NCBI GenBank assembly: GCA_029721515.1
Contig: CM056552.1
Coordinates: 17,214,001-17,278,000, forward strand
From: Synanceia verrucosa
Taxonomy: Eukaryota > Chordata > Actinopteri > Perciformes > Synanceiidae
Direction: 5' to 3'
DNA: 64,000 bases
A program made the translations under genes and the position numbers. This document shows, in pieces, positions 46,783-59,545 of the stretch. The notes under the pieces are model-generated. The model ran no database searches and was not told the origin of the DNA. It saw nothing but the letters and a program-made list of their open reading frames with translations. Positions within the stretch are counted from its first letter, which is position 1; each line of letters starts with the position of its first letter.

Positions 46783-47100
46783 TAGGGATGCATGTTCCAC
46801 TTTTTTCACTTCCGATATCTGAGGTTTAGCATCGGCCGATACGATACAGAAAAACAGCGCTGAATTATCCTTTCTGTTTGAAAACAAATGTCAGCCTCCA
46901 TGCAGTGCTTCACACATGATATCACTCACATTGCACAGCATAGAATTACACCAAATAGATCTACCCCTATGGATTGGGCCCGTTGTCACGATAACCCAAT
47001 ATAAAATTTTCTTTAATATCAATACTAATACTAATATTGGATCGTGCATCGGTGCATTGAGAAAAGGATCGGATTCTTTCATTGCTAATATCTTGACAAA
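46783..47100 (+). mobile_element. hAT-like MITE of the CCGATATC..GGATCGTGCATC type
   Basis: Begins AGGGATGCATGTTCCAC and contains ACTTCCGATATC and CATCGGCCGATACGATAC, with a mirrored ATTGGATCGTGCATCGGTGC near the end. These are features of a frequent teleost hAT MITE. Confidence 0.55.
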
Positions 47101-47766
47101 ATAACCAGCTTCTAGATGTGGCAGTAAAGAGTGAAATGGGCAGGGGATGCTATACATAATTCCTAAACAGTTGCAGCTGTCATTGGTTACATTTGGGAAG
47201 GTCAGTGGTAGCCTAGGTCAAAGGTGAAATAATTTAAACTTTGAGAACATCGCTCTGTGGCAGTTTTGAGCGTTGTCAATGGTAGCCGCTGTCCCCACAG
47301 TGAAAACAATGGCACAGCCAGCGCAGAGCGATGTGACTGCTGATCATGTGTGTGGAGCTTCATCAACAGTATATTATACCCTGAAACCAAGTCAGTCTGT
47401 TGATTAAGGCTCTTTCAGGAAGCTGTATCCAAGCAGTGAATGATGGCTGTGCCACTGATACAACAGCAGGAACTTCTCTTACTGTCTGGCTGAGTGGTTT
47501 CAGTGAACTCTTTAAATCAGCCTGAACCGCCTACAGTATTAGTAGGAGATTAAATGAATTAGCGGGGACCTTGAGACATAAGCAGTGGCCTGTAATGAGG
47601 GAACTCTGGAAGCCACGGTGGCTCAGGATGGTGAGACAGTTTTTGTCCTTCTGCTGAGGCCAGTTTCACAAGCAGGCAGGCATGCGAACACAGTGTACAC
47701 TTTCTCATGACACAGAGAGGTTTGTGCTGCTCACGTGAACACACACGTAGATAAAATGCAGATTCT

Positions 47767-47788
47767 CACACACACACACACACACACT
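47767..47788 (+). repeat. (CA)n microsatellite
   Basis: Eleven CA units. Confidence 0.9.
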
Positions 47789-47909
47789 GGCCCATTGTGT
47801 TCGACACTGCCGCCACTGTGTCTCCATGCGGAGCGTCCTGACACAGCACACGCCTCCTCACTGCTAAATGTCATGCACTGTTACCGACATTATAGCTGAT
47901 GCAAAGTGC

Positions 47910-47911
<2 letters not shown>

Positions 47912-47954
<43 letters not shown>

Positions 47955-47966
47955 GCGTGCGCACAC
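47912..47966 (+). repeat. (GT)n microsatellite grading into GC-containing units
   Basis: GT run followed by GTGCGTGTGCGTGCGCACACGC, partly self-complementary at its right end. Confidence 0.9.
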
Positions 47967-48719
47967 GCATTCTTGTGCATGCTGGCAGCTGTATATTGTT
48001 ATTGTGCAGCATAAACATCCATCAGTTTAGTCACTAATTTGATGAATAATTAATCATTTAAGTCGCTGCTCTAGCAAAAAAAAAAAAAAAACAGCAGACA
48101 TTTTATGGCAACAGGTTCTTAATACAGAATATTCTCAGGTTTTATATCATTGTGGGGTTTCTTTGGCATTTTGCACAAAACAAGACATTTGAGTATGTCA
48201 CCCTGGTTATCTGATTAATCAAGAAAAGTAATCTGTTACTGAAACTAATTTCAATTGTTGGGGACCTGTCAGTAATTTCTTTTCAGGACTACAAATAACT
48301 CATTCTGCTAATCTACCAATCTATCTCAACAACATTTTTTTCAAATGGAATTTTGTTTTTCGTAATGCAATTTAAGATTGTTTTAATGATTGATGAGGAA
48401 TCGAAAACTGCCCATCACAAAGCCCAAAGTGATGTTGTTAAATATTTTTTTTATTATTCAACCAACACTATCAAAATAAAACAAAGAAAACATAGGAAAC
48501 TCATTGGATGTTTTTGAGCACTTTTGCTTCAAAAGATTTTTCCTGTTTCCTATTGTTGGATTACTCATTTCAGCTGTATTGTGTCTTATAGTTGCTGTCC
48601 TCTTTTCCCAGATGTGTGCTGCTTGGTTGTGTGTCTTTGTCTTTGCATCTGCTTGTGCCAAGCAGAGACTGATAACAGCTTTAGCTCGAATGCTCACAAC
48701 AACGGATGATGAACTGTGA

Positions 48720-49172
48720 AGCCTGATTTATGCTTCTCCGTCTCTGACCCCCTACGCAGACCCCTAGCCTGACGCGCACCTCCAAAAAATGCTGACTACG
48801 CTTCGCGTAAAAAACGAACGGCAAGGACTGTGATTGGTCCGCTCAGAACGTAATTTCCGGCAGTTGCTTTTCCGGTCCACAGCTCAACAACACTGCTATT
48901 TGTGGAGAGGCACAAGCGGTACGGAATAGTCGGACAGACCACCTCCGCAAACGTCTTCTGTGCTTCAACATTTGTAGTAACAGCATTTCTTTTTCAATTT
49001 TATGAGCGCCATCTCCAGAAACACCCGCTCCATCTCAGTTGTCATTGTTTACTGTCGGAAGAAAACCAAGGAAACCGATATGAGCCCCCAGAAGCCACAC
49101 AAAGACACAGACACACCCCCCTAGCAGCTTGGCGGTGAATTGCAGAGCAACGCGTTCCCTTGACGCAGAGCC
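48720..49172 (+). mobile_element. MITE of the GCCTGATTTATGCTTCT type, right end lost
   Basis: The left terminus AAGCCTGATTTATGCTTCTC is followed by CTACGCAGACCCCTAGCCTG and CGCTTCGCGTAA. The right inner part (GCAACGCGTTCCCTTGACGC) is present, but the mirrored terminus is missing because the sequence changes to SINE at about 49173. Confidence 0.6.
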
Positions 49173-49410
49173 CAGGGCCTTTCTGTGTGGAGTTTGCATG
49201 TTCTCCCTGTGTCTGTGTGGGTTCTCTCCAGGTACTCCGGGCTTCCTCCCACCATCCAAAAACATGCATGGGGATTAGGTTAATTGTCTAATTTAAATTG
49301 ACCGTAGGTGTGAATGTGAGTGTGAGTGGTTGTCTGTCTCTATGTGTCCTGTGATGAACTGGAGACTTGTCCAGGATGTACCCTGCCTTTCACCCTAAGA
49401 CAGCTGGGAT
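49173..49410 (+). mobile_element. SINE copy 4, truncated at both ends
   Basis: Starts within the body (CTTTCTGTGTGGAGTTTGCA) without A- or B-box and stops at CAGCTGGGAT before the usual tail. It directly abuts a MITE on the left and an L1-like LINE on the right. Confidence 0.8.
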
Positions 49411-49790
49411 AACCTCCATGACAGGTTTCCAGATTTTCAAAAATAGTCCCTCCCTACTTGACATTGTGAATCTAATATTCTCTAAGTGTAGTACATTCCC
49501 TAGTTCTTTCAGCCACAGATCAAATGTAGGAGGCATCTCAGATTTCCAAAGTTGAAGCAGCAATTTTCTGGCCAACAGTGTTGACAAAGAGATGGCCTGA
49601 GCTTCATGCCTGTTTATCAGGCCGCCCGGTTCAACAACCCCAAAAAGTGCAGTTAGAGGGGCAGGGGAGAGCTTTTTGCCAAAAGCTTTGGCAAGAAAAT
49701 CAAATAAATGACCCCAAAAAGATTTCAACCGCTGGCATTGTAAAAATTGGTGGGACAGTGTCTCTTGGTCTTTTGAGCAGAATTATGAAA
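49411..49790 (-). mobile_element. L1-like LINE, C-terminal ORF2 fragment
   Basis: On the minus strand the reading KSFWGHLFDFLAKAFGKK, then ARKLLLQLWKSEMPPTFDLW, LKELGNVLHLENIRFT and FLKIWKPVMEV is the C-terminal part of L1-clade ORF2 proteins (W.....PP.....W; E.IR; IW.P). It ends at the SINE junction, with no 3' UTR or tail. Confidence 0.7.
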
Positions 49791-49814
49791 CTTACTCAGT
49801 GTTTTAATAATTAA

Positions 49815-50115
49815 ATGAAACGGCTGGCACCGACCTGTGTGTGCTCTGTTTATTCTGTTTATTTTTGATATTATGTACATTTTATTTTGTATTGGTTTAT
49901 TTATTATTGCCATGTTGTACTTATTTTATAAGATTTACTGTAAATTAATTCAATTTGTTCCCTGGAAATAAAAGGGTATTGTTTTTTTGACAAAGTGTAT
50001 GTGGTTTCGTTTTTTTAAAGTACCGGTTCAAGAACCATTTAAGCACTGGAACCATTTAAAAAGTACTGAGTAGGAGCCGGTATTGAATAAAACCCAACCA
50101 ATACCCAACCCTAGT
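49815..50115 (+). mobile_element. hAT-like element end
   Basis: CGGCTGGCACCGACCTG, then CCTGGAAATAAAAGGGTATT, AAAGTACCGGTTCAAGAACC and the terminus AATACCCAACCCTAG are all typical of a common teleost hAT. The left terminus was not seen. Confidence 0.6.
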
Positions 50116-50590
50116 CCTGATCCAATATTGATATTGAATATTGGTTCAATATCAGCAAAGAAATGAGTATCAGCTTATATCTGCCTGCATCTCAAATCTC
50201 TGATATCAACACTCTGATACCAGCAGTTCATTCCAGACTCCACTCCAGCTCTTCTATCCAGCAGCAGAGCCCAGTGATCACAACACAAGGTGCTAACAAA
50301 GTAGAAGGAGAAGAGCAATTTTGGTTGTGTGGCAGGATATTTAAAGTCTGAAAACGACATTGCAGAACCAGGTTTAACATGACCAACCTCATCAGCATTT
50401 GAAGGAGCATCACACTGTTGCTGACTATTGTTTTCTGTTTGAGTAATATCACTTGTTCAAGCCTTCTCTATCATTCCATACTACAAAATAAGTAATAAAA
50501 ATATGTATGATTTGTGCTGATATCATATTGGATCAATATTGATATCTGTCAATACTCAAGGCTGCAATAGCAATATTGAATCTGAAGTGA
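50116..50590 (+). mobile_element. hAT-like MITE with ATCCAATATTGATATTG ends
   Basis: Starts TCCTGATCCAATATTGATAT and ends with the related text TTGGATCAATATTGATATCT and GGCTGCAATAGCAATATTG. The inverted similarity of the two ends marks a non-autonomous element. It adjoins the previous element directly. Confidence 0.5.
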
Positions 50591-50599
50591 AAAAGGTGT

Positions 50600-51831
50600 G
50601 TTGGGACACTCATACGGATTCTTTTCCTTCCTTTTTCCTTCCTTTTTCCTCAGGATGGAGGGATCATTTCACCCAGTAGAACAGAAAGTGCTGCTGAACA
50701 GGATCACCAACTATAGCTTTAAGTCAGTGCTTCATAAACTACTCACTGTCTCTGGTCTATGTTCGCAAACCCACAGCTGACTTTTGACTGTATACTTAGG
50801 TATTTGCCCATTTATGAAAAGTAATATTGTTATTGCTGTATTTAACAACATTTTCATGTTTTCCTTTATCATGAAGCCTTATTATGTAGTCAGGTGGCTT
50901 TCATTTAAGCGTAGTTGTAATCTTGATTCTTTCTGTCATATTCTCCTCGAACAAATGAGACAAAAGGAAGTGAAGACTGAGGTTTACTTTCTTCTATAAA
51001 ATGTATTGATGAGGTGATGAGAAGAGGTGATAAGGGGGGAGATTTGAAAGCCTTTTGGTGTTCGACCACTGGACCTCTTTTTGAGCTCCAAATCCATTAT
51101 TTTTATTCTACTCTTTCTCTCTGAAAAAAGTCTCGAGGCACTTGTTCTCGCTGCAAAAACCTTAAATACAAATGAAGATTTCAGCTTGAACATTCAAATG
51201 GATTCAGTTTTGAATTTAAAGAAAAGAGTAGATAACACTGCTTACCTTGCTTTGCCTTTATGCTCTGGTAAACTGTCATTTATCACTCCTGTACTACTGT
51301 CAGGATACAGTGACGGCTGTACAACAAAAACATTTTTTATCCTATTTGTGGTCAGCAAAACCATTTCTCCACACTAGTTGGTTACATGAATGAAGTCATG
51401 AGGAACATGAGTGATGCAGCAGTCATGTTTTGTATTCCTGTATTCCAAAAAGTAGATATAGCTGCATTGAACTTGTTATTTAGCATCTGAGCACACTGAT
51501 TTGAGGAGGTATTTTTTTTTTTGTCAAATTGAATGGTAATTTATCCATGCTGCAAACAAACATACATATAGCCTAATACAGTAAGGTGAAAAAGGTAGAA
51601 AGTATCTTAAATATGAAATAGTTTAGCAGGGCAGTTAATTAATAAGATGTTGATAAAACTCTGCCCGTGGTGTATTATGTGAGGTGTGTTATACGCTGCT
51701 ATCATCTGTGCTGTTCGTCTTTTGCCAAATCACCTTCATAATGATGATGGAAGGTCCAGAATGACCTCAATCCAGCTGGTTTGTGGATATATTAGCGAGT
51801 TAAAGCTGATGTCAGCACTTTTCTATGTTCG

Positions 51832-51888
<57 letters not shown>

Positions 51889-53760
51889 GATGCTGTAATT
51901 TTTAGGTCGTCTTTGGAAGCATTCATTTCCTGAATTTTAACATCACTTAATTAAATGCATCTCTAACATGTTCCATCACCTCTATTTATGAAATGTGAGG
52001 ACTTTTAAAACGCCCATAGTTTGAGTTTTGGTTTCTGTCCTTGAGAGGACATTTGGGTCCCATAAGTGTGGAAACTCATGAGCACACACAGCTGCTTTAT
52101 AGCTGTCTCTGATGAAAAGGGGATAATGGATGATGGAGCCTTTGTTGTGAACCGTCAGGCGGCCATGACAGCCAAAATGTTCAAGCTACCCTTCTTTCTG
52201 CAGCGTTTCTGTGCAGTGAGACACAGTCAGTGCCTCTCAGTTTGTAGCAGTTTATTTCACAACATGGGCTGTTTTTAAAGCATATTGTGTTCTGTTATGT
52301 CTCTTTTTATTGCTTTTATAATATGTCTTTTTATTAATGTTCTGGTCTGGCAGGTCAGAGGCAGATAAAGTCTATTCTGTTTGAGTCTGAAAGATAAAAG
52401 GTGTGCCTCAGAAAGAGTATGTCGTCATTTTAGGTAAAGAACGAGCATCTTCTAAAGTCATATTATTCTAGGAGTGTGAGTGGTTGCATTTGTGTTATTG
52501 TAAGTGGGGACTTTTGTGATGCATAGGCAACTGGCAATTTTTGAGAACCTGAACACAAACAGAGACAAAACCGGGGGAATTGTCAGTAATTATTACTCTG
52601 TTGGTGGTTTACTTTGGGCATAATTATTGTTTAGTAGCGACTGCTTGATGTGAATCGCCTGACCTTCTTTTTCAAATAATGGCTTTTGAAGTTTGGCTGT
52701 GCCTTTTCCATAAAAGTGTGAAACACAAAGTGTGAGTGCAGTGTAACATTCTTATCTGCAGCCTGGGAGCTGATTGAGGTCAATCTGTGATTTGCTGTCT
52801 TGGCCCCGGGGACTGGCTGTGATATCACCAGAGAGCTTATAGTTGCCCACATCTCCCCGAATTTTACATATCTTCAAACAGTTTGTCTTCGTCTCCTGCT
52901 AGGAATCAGTGTCAAGCACACAAAGGGTTCGCAGTGTCTGGTTTTCATGCACTGCTGAAGCTCTTAATGTACAAGTCAATCTGCCCTTGGGGCAACGAAG
53001 GATTTATTCTCTTCCATCTTCAGCTGATTTAAGAAATGACAAAAGCTGTACTAGTGTCATTTTCCTGTTCACCTGCTGTTAATGTTGTAGAAATAAGACT
53101 GCAGATCAGCGCGAGGGGCTTTTAAGTAGTAAGACCTGTCTAAACTGCGAGAGAGCTGTCAGTCGACGTGCCAGATGGAAACTTCATTGATATCAGAATA
53201 ATGTATGAGAGCAGGTTGAGCTGTGAGCTGTGATCAGCAGTGAAACTGCTGTGCGCCTCTTCAGGTTCACTTCATCGTCCTTTTCACTGAAGTGGGGTTT
53301 GGGGCATTCGGGTGCTTGAGAGAGGGTCGGAAAATACTTATCAGTCTGAAAATCTGTGGTATTCTTGGAAACATTCATGCTCGTTTGGCAACATCCTCTC
53401 CACCCAATGATTTGTTTTTTCCACGAGTAGTTAATCAGAGTGTTGAAATGTGAAGGAAGAATGGACTCTGCTGTATACGTGACAATATTATCGTCATAAA
53501 GGGCGGAGGTTTGATTTAAGGTGTTGGTGGAACACAATAAAGTTGAGCATGTTTTTACAAAAATCATGCTAATCCAATAAAAATCAAATTTCGTGAAATG
53601 ATTCACATCAGCTGCAGCTAAACATCAAAATATGTGCCCAGAGCAAAAGTTGACATCATGAAACATCTTGTTTTAATAGTCCCTCAGCACAAGATCCATA
53701 TAATCCACATTTACAAGTTAAGTTTGATGTATTGTAAGACCAAAAAAGCTGTTCACAAAT
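50600..53760. other. intronic stretch with one (CA)n repeat
   Basis: No recognised gene or full transposon. ORFs are short and without family features. Confidence 0.5.
51838..51882 (+). repeat. (CA)n microsatellite
   Basis: About 22 units, starting GCGCAC. Confidence 0.95.
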
Positions 53761-53769
53761 CATCACGTT

Positions 53770-53890
53770 TAGGGCTGCAACTGACGATTATATTGATTGT
53801 CGACTAATCTAACGACTATAATTAAACGACTAATCTAACGACAGTATTAATGATTACTTGACCAATAGATTTATTAAGCGCACACCTGTT
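53770..53890 (+). mobile_element. hAT-like MITE end (AGGGCTGCAACTGACGATTA)
   Basis: The terminus AGGGCTGCAACTGACGATTA and the repeated CGACTAATCTAACGAC are marks of a very common teleost hAT MITE. Its right half appears to be replaced by a LINE end. Confidence 0.65.
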
Positions 53891-54290
53891 CAGTGACTCT
53901 TATTTCACTGCACCTTACTGTTTATTTGCACTGTCAATAGAGTTACAAATGCCATATCATACAGTTCATCTTAATTTCACTGCAACTTACTGGTATTTGC
54001 ACTATTTCTAGTCATAACTGTTACATCATTACTGACTGTTCATCTGTATTTTACTGCACCTGTTTGTTTATTGCACAATGACTATCATCACAAGCCATAA
54101 TTATTTATTAGCTTATACATTTTATACTTTTAATACTGCTCTTTTGTATTATAATGTAATTGTAAAGATTATTTACATTATTTGTTATTTTTTATTGCCT
54201 TTTATTTGTACTGTGATTGCATTTCTTGCTGCTGCTACAAAGTAATTTCCCAGGTTGGGATCAATAAAGTTATTCTATTCTATTCTGTTC
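53890..54290 (+). mobile_element. LINE 3' end with ATTCT tail
   Basis: Repeated TGCACCTTACTGTTTATTTG-type text, then GGTTGGGATCAATAAAGTTA and a short (TTCTA)n tail. Same type as the inverted copies at 22815, 44325 and 55965. Confidence 0.65.
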
Positions 54291-54674
54291 TGTTTAGCCA
54301 TCAGCTATAAAATTCAGCTAGAGGTTGTTTTAACCAACAATAAAGACAAAAATAAAATACAAACTAAAATAAAGATGACTACTATGACGACTGTGATGAC
54401 TACTATCATTCAGAAATGTTTATGAACTGTCATTAGGCTGCTACAAAAGTGAAAATAACTCTATTAAACTTTTGTCCATTTAAAAGCAAGGACAGGCAAA
54501 GTGCTGATAAAAATAAAAGTATCATTTGTAAACAAAGGACAGTCAAAATAGCAGCAAAAAACAAACAACAAAACAACCACAAAGCTATGGAGCTTCTTCA
54601 AAAAGAGAAGTGCATATTGTGTATGGTCTAATGTCGTGAACAGAAGCTGCATCCTCCAGGTGTCTGACATGCCT

Positions 54675-55090
54675 CCAGTGTTGTGCTAGTTATTGAAAAT
54701 AGTAACTAGTAACTCAATTTTCTCGCTTTGTTGATTACTTACACCAAAAGTAATGTATTACGGATAAACGTAATGATTTAAATTCTGACTTGAACGCACC
54801 ATGAGTCGAATCACTCAAACACCAGGCTCCCAGTGCTGCCGCAATGACATACTCCTCTGTTTTACCAGCAGTGTTTGTCGCCTTATGCTGGTGGGGGGAT
54901 TGATGTCACTATGAATCTGAAGGGGACATGTTCCCTGTCCATAGAGACATCTGAGAGCATGGATGAAAACAACCTGAATTCATCAATCAGGAAATCATTT
55001 ACCAGATAACGAAAAATGCATGACATTGTAACGGTAACTGAGTTTATTTATTTAAAAAGTAACAGCGTTACAGTGACTAGTCGCTCTATT
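54675..55090 (+). mobile_element. MITE of the AGTAACTAGTAAC / GTAACAGCGTTACAGT type
   Basis: The left end carries ATAGTAACTAGTAACTCA and AAGTAATGTATTACGG. The right end carries the mirrored AAAAGTAACAGCGTTACAGT. No coding capacity. Confidence 0.5.
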
Positions 55091-55964
55091 TGTTTACAAA
55101 AGAACTTGTTTATAGTGTATTCGACATGCAACGTCACAGCAAAGCCTGTAAATATCCTGAAGCTGATTACTGTTAACTCTCATTAACATACAGTATTAAA
55201 GGTCAGGTAGATTAGTCTATCAACATCTTTATCAGGATTACGACAGCTGGACAGTTGGAGGACGCTGTGTGAGTAAATCGAATGAGAAGAGTTGGAGGAA
55301 AAAGTAGGACTTTGAAAAGTCAGTCACCTTTGCTCATTACCTATGTATGTGTACTCTTTAAAATGAATCACGTTGATAACGCTGAGCAAGACGAGGCTTA
55401 GTTTATTTGTCATTTGTCGGCATCTTTCACAACAAGGCCATTCAAAGTGTTTTACATTCAAACGTGAAGGCATTAGAAATGATAATTGCTATTGGCCATT
55501 GATTACTGCAGAAGTTATTAGCTTGTCTGGGTTTGTTTTCGTCACTCGTTTCTTTTTCTGTCTCTGGCTTTGCTTTCACTTGTGCTTGTGTGTGTTTGGA
55601 TGAGTAACATCATTACCTCTGCTCTGATTCCCCTGATGTGATCAACAGTAGCTCCTGGGTTTCATATTCCCGACACTAATGCCATTGACCATCAGAGACC
55701 GCTAAAGAAAACCCTGAACGCTCCTTGGTTGTCACACATCCTCTCTGAAGTTAATTCACTTTGCCTGCTGCACTCTCTCTCTCTGCTTTGCCTGGAAGCT
55801 GTATGATTCAGCATTGACACTGTGATGTCTGCAAATTAAATCAAACACATCAAACCCACTACAACCTTTTTTTTGCTGCTTGATATAGAAGGAAAAACTC
55901 CTACGGTTCTCAGTTTCCACTAGAGTCTAGGTGGACACACCACAGCTTCGTAATGACCCATATA

Positions 55965-56110
55965 GAACGGAGTAGAATAGTTTTTTATGTATCCCCCATT
56001 GGGGGATATTCACCCGCCACAGCAGCATAGACAAATTACACACAAGTTACATTAGTAAAGAGACATTAGACGGCAGCAATGACATGGTAGAATAAATAAT
56101 AGAATAAATA
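55965..56110 (-). mobile_element. LINE 3' end, inverted, copy 3
   Basis: CGGAGTAGAATAG, then CCCCCATTGGGGGATATTCA and AATAATAGAATAAATATTTA match the copy at 44325-44480. Confidence 0.6.
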
Positions 56111-56119
56111 TTTATTTGC

Positions 56120-56768
56120 TAAAGGATTATTTTTAATTACAGATTTCAATAGTTAATCGTGATTAATCTCAATTTTATTGGATGTTACAAATTTTAATAT
56201 TTTGCATTTCGCAACCGTTTTCATGTTATTGACTGTGAATGTATGAACAATGAGTGTAACTGATTGATTCTCTCTTAGACCAGAGTCTTCATGATGTTAA
56301 CTCGTCTGCAGTCAGCTGACACCCATTTAACAAGCGCTATACTTCATTCATTTAGTTTCATCCTCAGGTCTGTGGACACCTGCTAAATAGAGCTGTTTCT
56401 GTTAGCAGCTGTCTGATGAGCTGCACTAGCATGATTAGCTCGTAGGCGCTAGCTCACACTGTAAGTGTGCAAGTGATTCTGCAAATTCTGTTCTTGAAAC
56501 ACGGAGCTTGTCCTGTTAACCATCCTTTGTCAATGTGAATGTGTTGCTGCTTCATGTTCACCATTAATATCAATACATCATATGTGTTTATGATTCAGTT
56601 ATTTACCAGAGCTCAACATTATTTATCCTCTAAAGTGTGCTCTCAAAATGTGGCACACTGTTACACATTAAATTGTAGCCTATAAAAACTGGGTGAAGAG
56701 TGAATATGTCTTTTTCATATAATAATAAATATTGCAGAAAAAAAACTTTTTTTTTGGTGCAGCCCTAC
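56120..56768 (+). mobile_element. dispersed repeat X, copy 2 (hAT-like MITE)
   Basis: Contains AGTTAATCGTGATTAATCTC at the left, the shared core GACCAGAGTCTTC..CTGCAGTCAGCTGACAC, and ends TTTTTTTTGGTGCAGCCCTA, the AGGGCTGCACC terminus of hAT MITEs. Longer than copy 1 at 20360. Confidence 0.6.
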
Positions 56769-56789
56769 GTGGAGCATTCACAGGACATC

Positions 56790-58309
56790 AGAGGAAACTT
56801 AGCCTGTAAAATGCAGCATGTTGTAAAATGAAGCATTTCACGTAAAATATTTCATAGATGTCAGCTGAAATTGTTCTTAGACCCAGTTTACTGGTTGGCC
56901 TTTTTGCATCCGCTTCGCTGTACGTGGATCTTAATGTGATATTAGTTAAAAGTTGAATCACCTCAGTGGAAGGATTTATTGGTATTATCAATACTCTTGG
57001 ACAGTCTCTAACTTGACTCTTATTATTTACTTTCTGATTTTATCTTCAGGTTGCAGCATCAATTAATCTGTAATTATATTAGAGAAAATACACTCTGATA
57101 TATCCTTGTATGAAGTGTATAGAGGAAGTACACTGTTCTTTGTTTGAATTTTGTCCAAAACATACATTGACGTATTTTCCATGACCTTTCATTTTCTAAC
57201 TGGGCAGCCATTGCCGACACTGTGTGTGAGTTTGATTTTGTGGAGCATTTATTATCTCATCAGCTTCTCTTTACCAGAGAAGGGACGCTTACTTTTTGGT
57301 TGCAGTTCATCTGAGTTAATCTCACATAAAACAAGGCAATTAAAAGTTAGCACCTAAGCACGTTTTATATTTTATAGTTAAGTGTAATATGAGCAAAACA
57401 GCTACAGTTGCAGTGTTTAAAATCCTTACGATGATGTAGCACTACTCGTAACCTTTATCTTTATTTTAGGCATGCTGTGTTTCCTGTTTCCTGTCATTGC
57501 TTGAGTAGATGTGCCTCCATCAGTAGGAACATTGTGTCAGGAGCAGATGACAGAACAACAGACAATATCTTTATATTTATGACCTCGGATGGTGATATTG
57601 CTCTGTTCAGGGGAGAACTTGCAGTTCTTTCAGAATATAGTTACATACAAGACATTTTCAAAAAATTGTTATTATCATTGTTATTACCTCGGGTGTGATG
57701 ACGATACAGATATATTCATAGCTCCTTGACATTGCACTGTTTGAATGTTACATCAGAGCTCTTCGAAATCACGTCTGTGATGGTGTGATTTGTACGTTGT
57801 AGTTGCCTTTTCTTTCAGTAAGCAATAAATATATTTACAGTGCCTAACAAATTTATTAGACCACCTGCCTATTTGTCACAAGGAGCCTCCAACATCATGA
57901 GGAGCTTTAATTCAGACTCTTTCCTTTTCACTGAGTTCAGTGTGCTTCACCTTTTTGAAAAACAGTAAGGAATTTAAACTGAATTCTCATTTTTATCCCC
58001 AAATTTGAGCCAGAACACTGGGATTCTCTGAGAAGTCAGAATGAAATGAATCAAGAATAACATACAACCACTAAATCACATTTTTCTGTTCAGAAATGAC
58101 AGGAAATAACTGGAATTTGCCATCTCGATCAAAAAATAATGTGCTTTGCTATTTTTACAATACAGGAGTATCAATATTCGTACTGATCAGAAAAGGTCTT
58201 AAAAGGTCTTGATATGTAGTGAAAAACATCCACATTACAAACTGATCTCTCTGCTACCAGCACCACTAGACCTGGAGAGTAGCAGACAAGTTCTGTCCAC
58301 ACACACACA

Positions 58310-58347
<38 letters not shown>

Positions 58348-59540
58348 CATGAGTACTATCTGGGCTGGTAAACTGAATGTGATGCTGCTGTAGGAAGTGA
58401 TTATGCTGCTCATTTCCTGTCCATGTTTTTAGCAGTTAGATAGCAGTTGTGTAGAGCTGCACAGGAAATGCAGCATAAGGTCGGTGGCAGCCTGACTGGA
58501 TGTAGACTCTTGTCGTGCTGTGGATCATTTCATTTGGCAATGCTGCTGGTTTCATTCGTTAACGGCTGCAGACATGAAGGAATATTTATCACCATGTGTG
58601 AAATAGTAAGTGAGAGCATTCGATACATAAATAATATTAATAATAATATACACTTTCTTTTTGTGTGCGTTTGTGCTGGACCCTTATCATTAGAGGGTAA
58701 TAAAAATCTGTTCATGTTTAAAGAAGTCATCTGGATGAATGCAGTCACTGTAGATTACTCCGTTTATCTATATTTGCATGGATCTGCTTTTGACCTGTTT
58801 TGGTAATGAAAGTTTTCCCCCTCAAGACAAACTGTTGTAATAAATATATCCATACATTCAGTGTGCTGCTTTCTTGCTTGATTGCCAGGAAGGTAAAACT
58901 ATGATTCTAAAGCTGCTTTTCATTGATTCGCTGCCAGCATAACTTTCAATTGTCAGAAAGACAAAACAACAGACTTGTTCGTGTCAGCAGGCAGACAGGA
59001 TACATCAAGGAAACAATGACATGGAAAATCACCTTTTTTTTTCTCTTTCTCTTTATCGGCTTCTCATCACACTGGCGTCTGCTCAGTAGCTTTCAGGAAG
59101 CGGTTAACCTTGATACCGGATGGTAGAGAGGTCTATAACGGCTCACAAAGAAAATGGAAAATTGAGACTGCAACACATGCTCAGGTTATTGAGATAAAAT
59201 ATTGCGAAATTGGCCTCCTTTCTCATAGAGGTACATTTGCTCCTTTTCCTGAACCTTGAAGGGTATGTTTATATACATCATGCAAATGAATGAAAGAAAA
59301 TATGAGAGATTGGGAGATGACATGTCACTTTTCTTTTTGTTTGAATGTGAAGCAGAGAGTGTTTGGTGGAACAGAAATATGATTTAATTTAGTGACAGAT
59401 AATGGAAACAGGTGCTGAGAAATTGTTTTTCAGCACTAAAGGACATATTCAGCACTTTTATGTCAACGTATTTTGAAAGCCACCAAAATGTCAAAAAGTT
59501 TGTGGCTGATATTTATGAACTCTTTCTTCTTGTCTCCTCA
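56790..59540. other. intronic stretch before the ppp1r16b coding exon, with one (CA)n repeat
   Basis: No exon or transposon recognised apart from the microsatellite at 58299. The ORF at 58447-58806 has neither splice sites nor known similarity. Confidence 0.5.
58299..58344 (+). repeat. (CA)n microsatellite
   Basis: About 22 CA units with one AAAC interruption near 58310. Confidence 0.93.
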
Positions 59541-59545
59541 CTCAG

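Larger units (their letters stand above)
31457..59545 (+). other. ppp1r16b: ppp1r16b intron 1 (predicted, about 28 kb)
   Basis: Predicted from the donor at 31457 and the acceptor TCACTCAG ending at 59545. It contains most of the SINEs, MITEs, LINE ends and microsatellites listed below and no recognised host exon. Large repeat-free parts (about 34.2-36.0, 37.7-41.9, 45.1-46.7, 50.6-53.7 and 56.8-59.5 kb) show only short ORFs. They could hold enhancers, but I cannot point to one. Confidence 0.5.

Noticed and set aside
49035..49269. Minus ORFs (MFLDGGRKP / MHVFGWWEEA types), also at 32033 and 33773
   Set aside because: All are translations of the SINE body (CATGTTTTTGGATGGTGGGA on the minus strand) and not genes.
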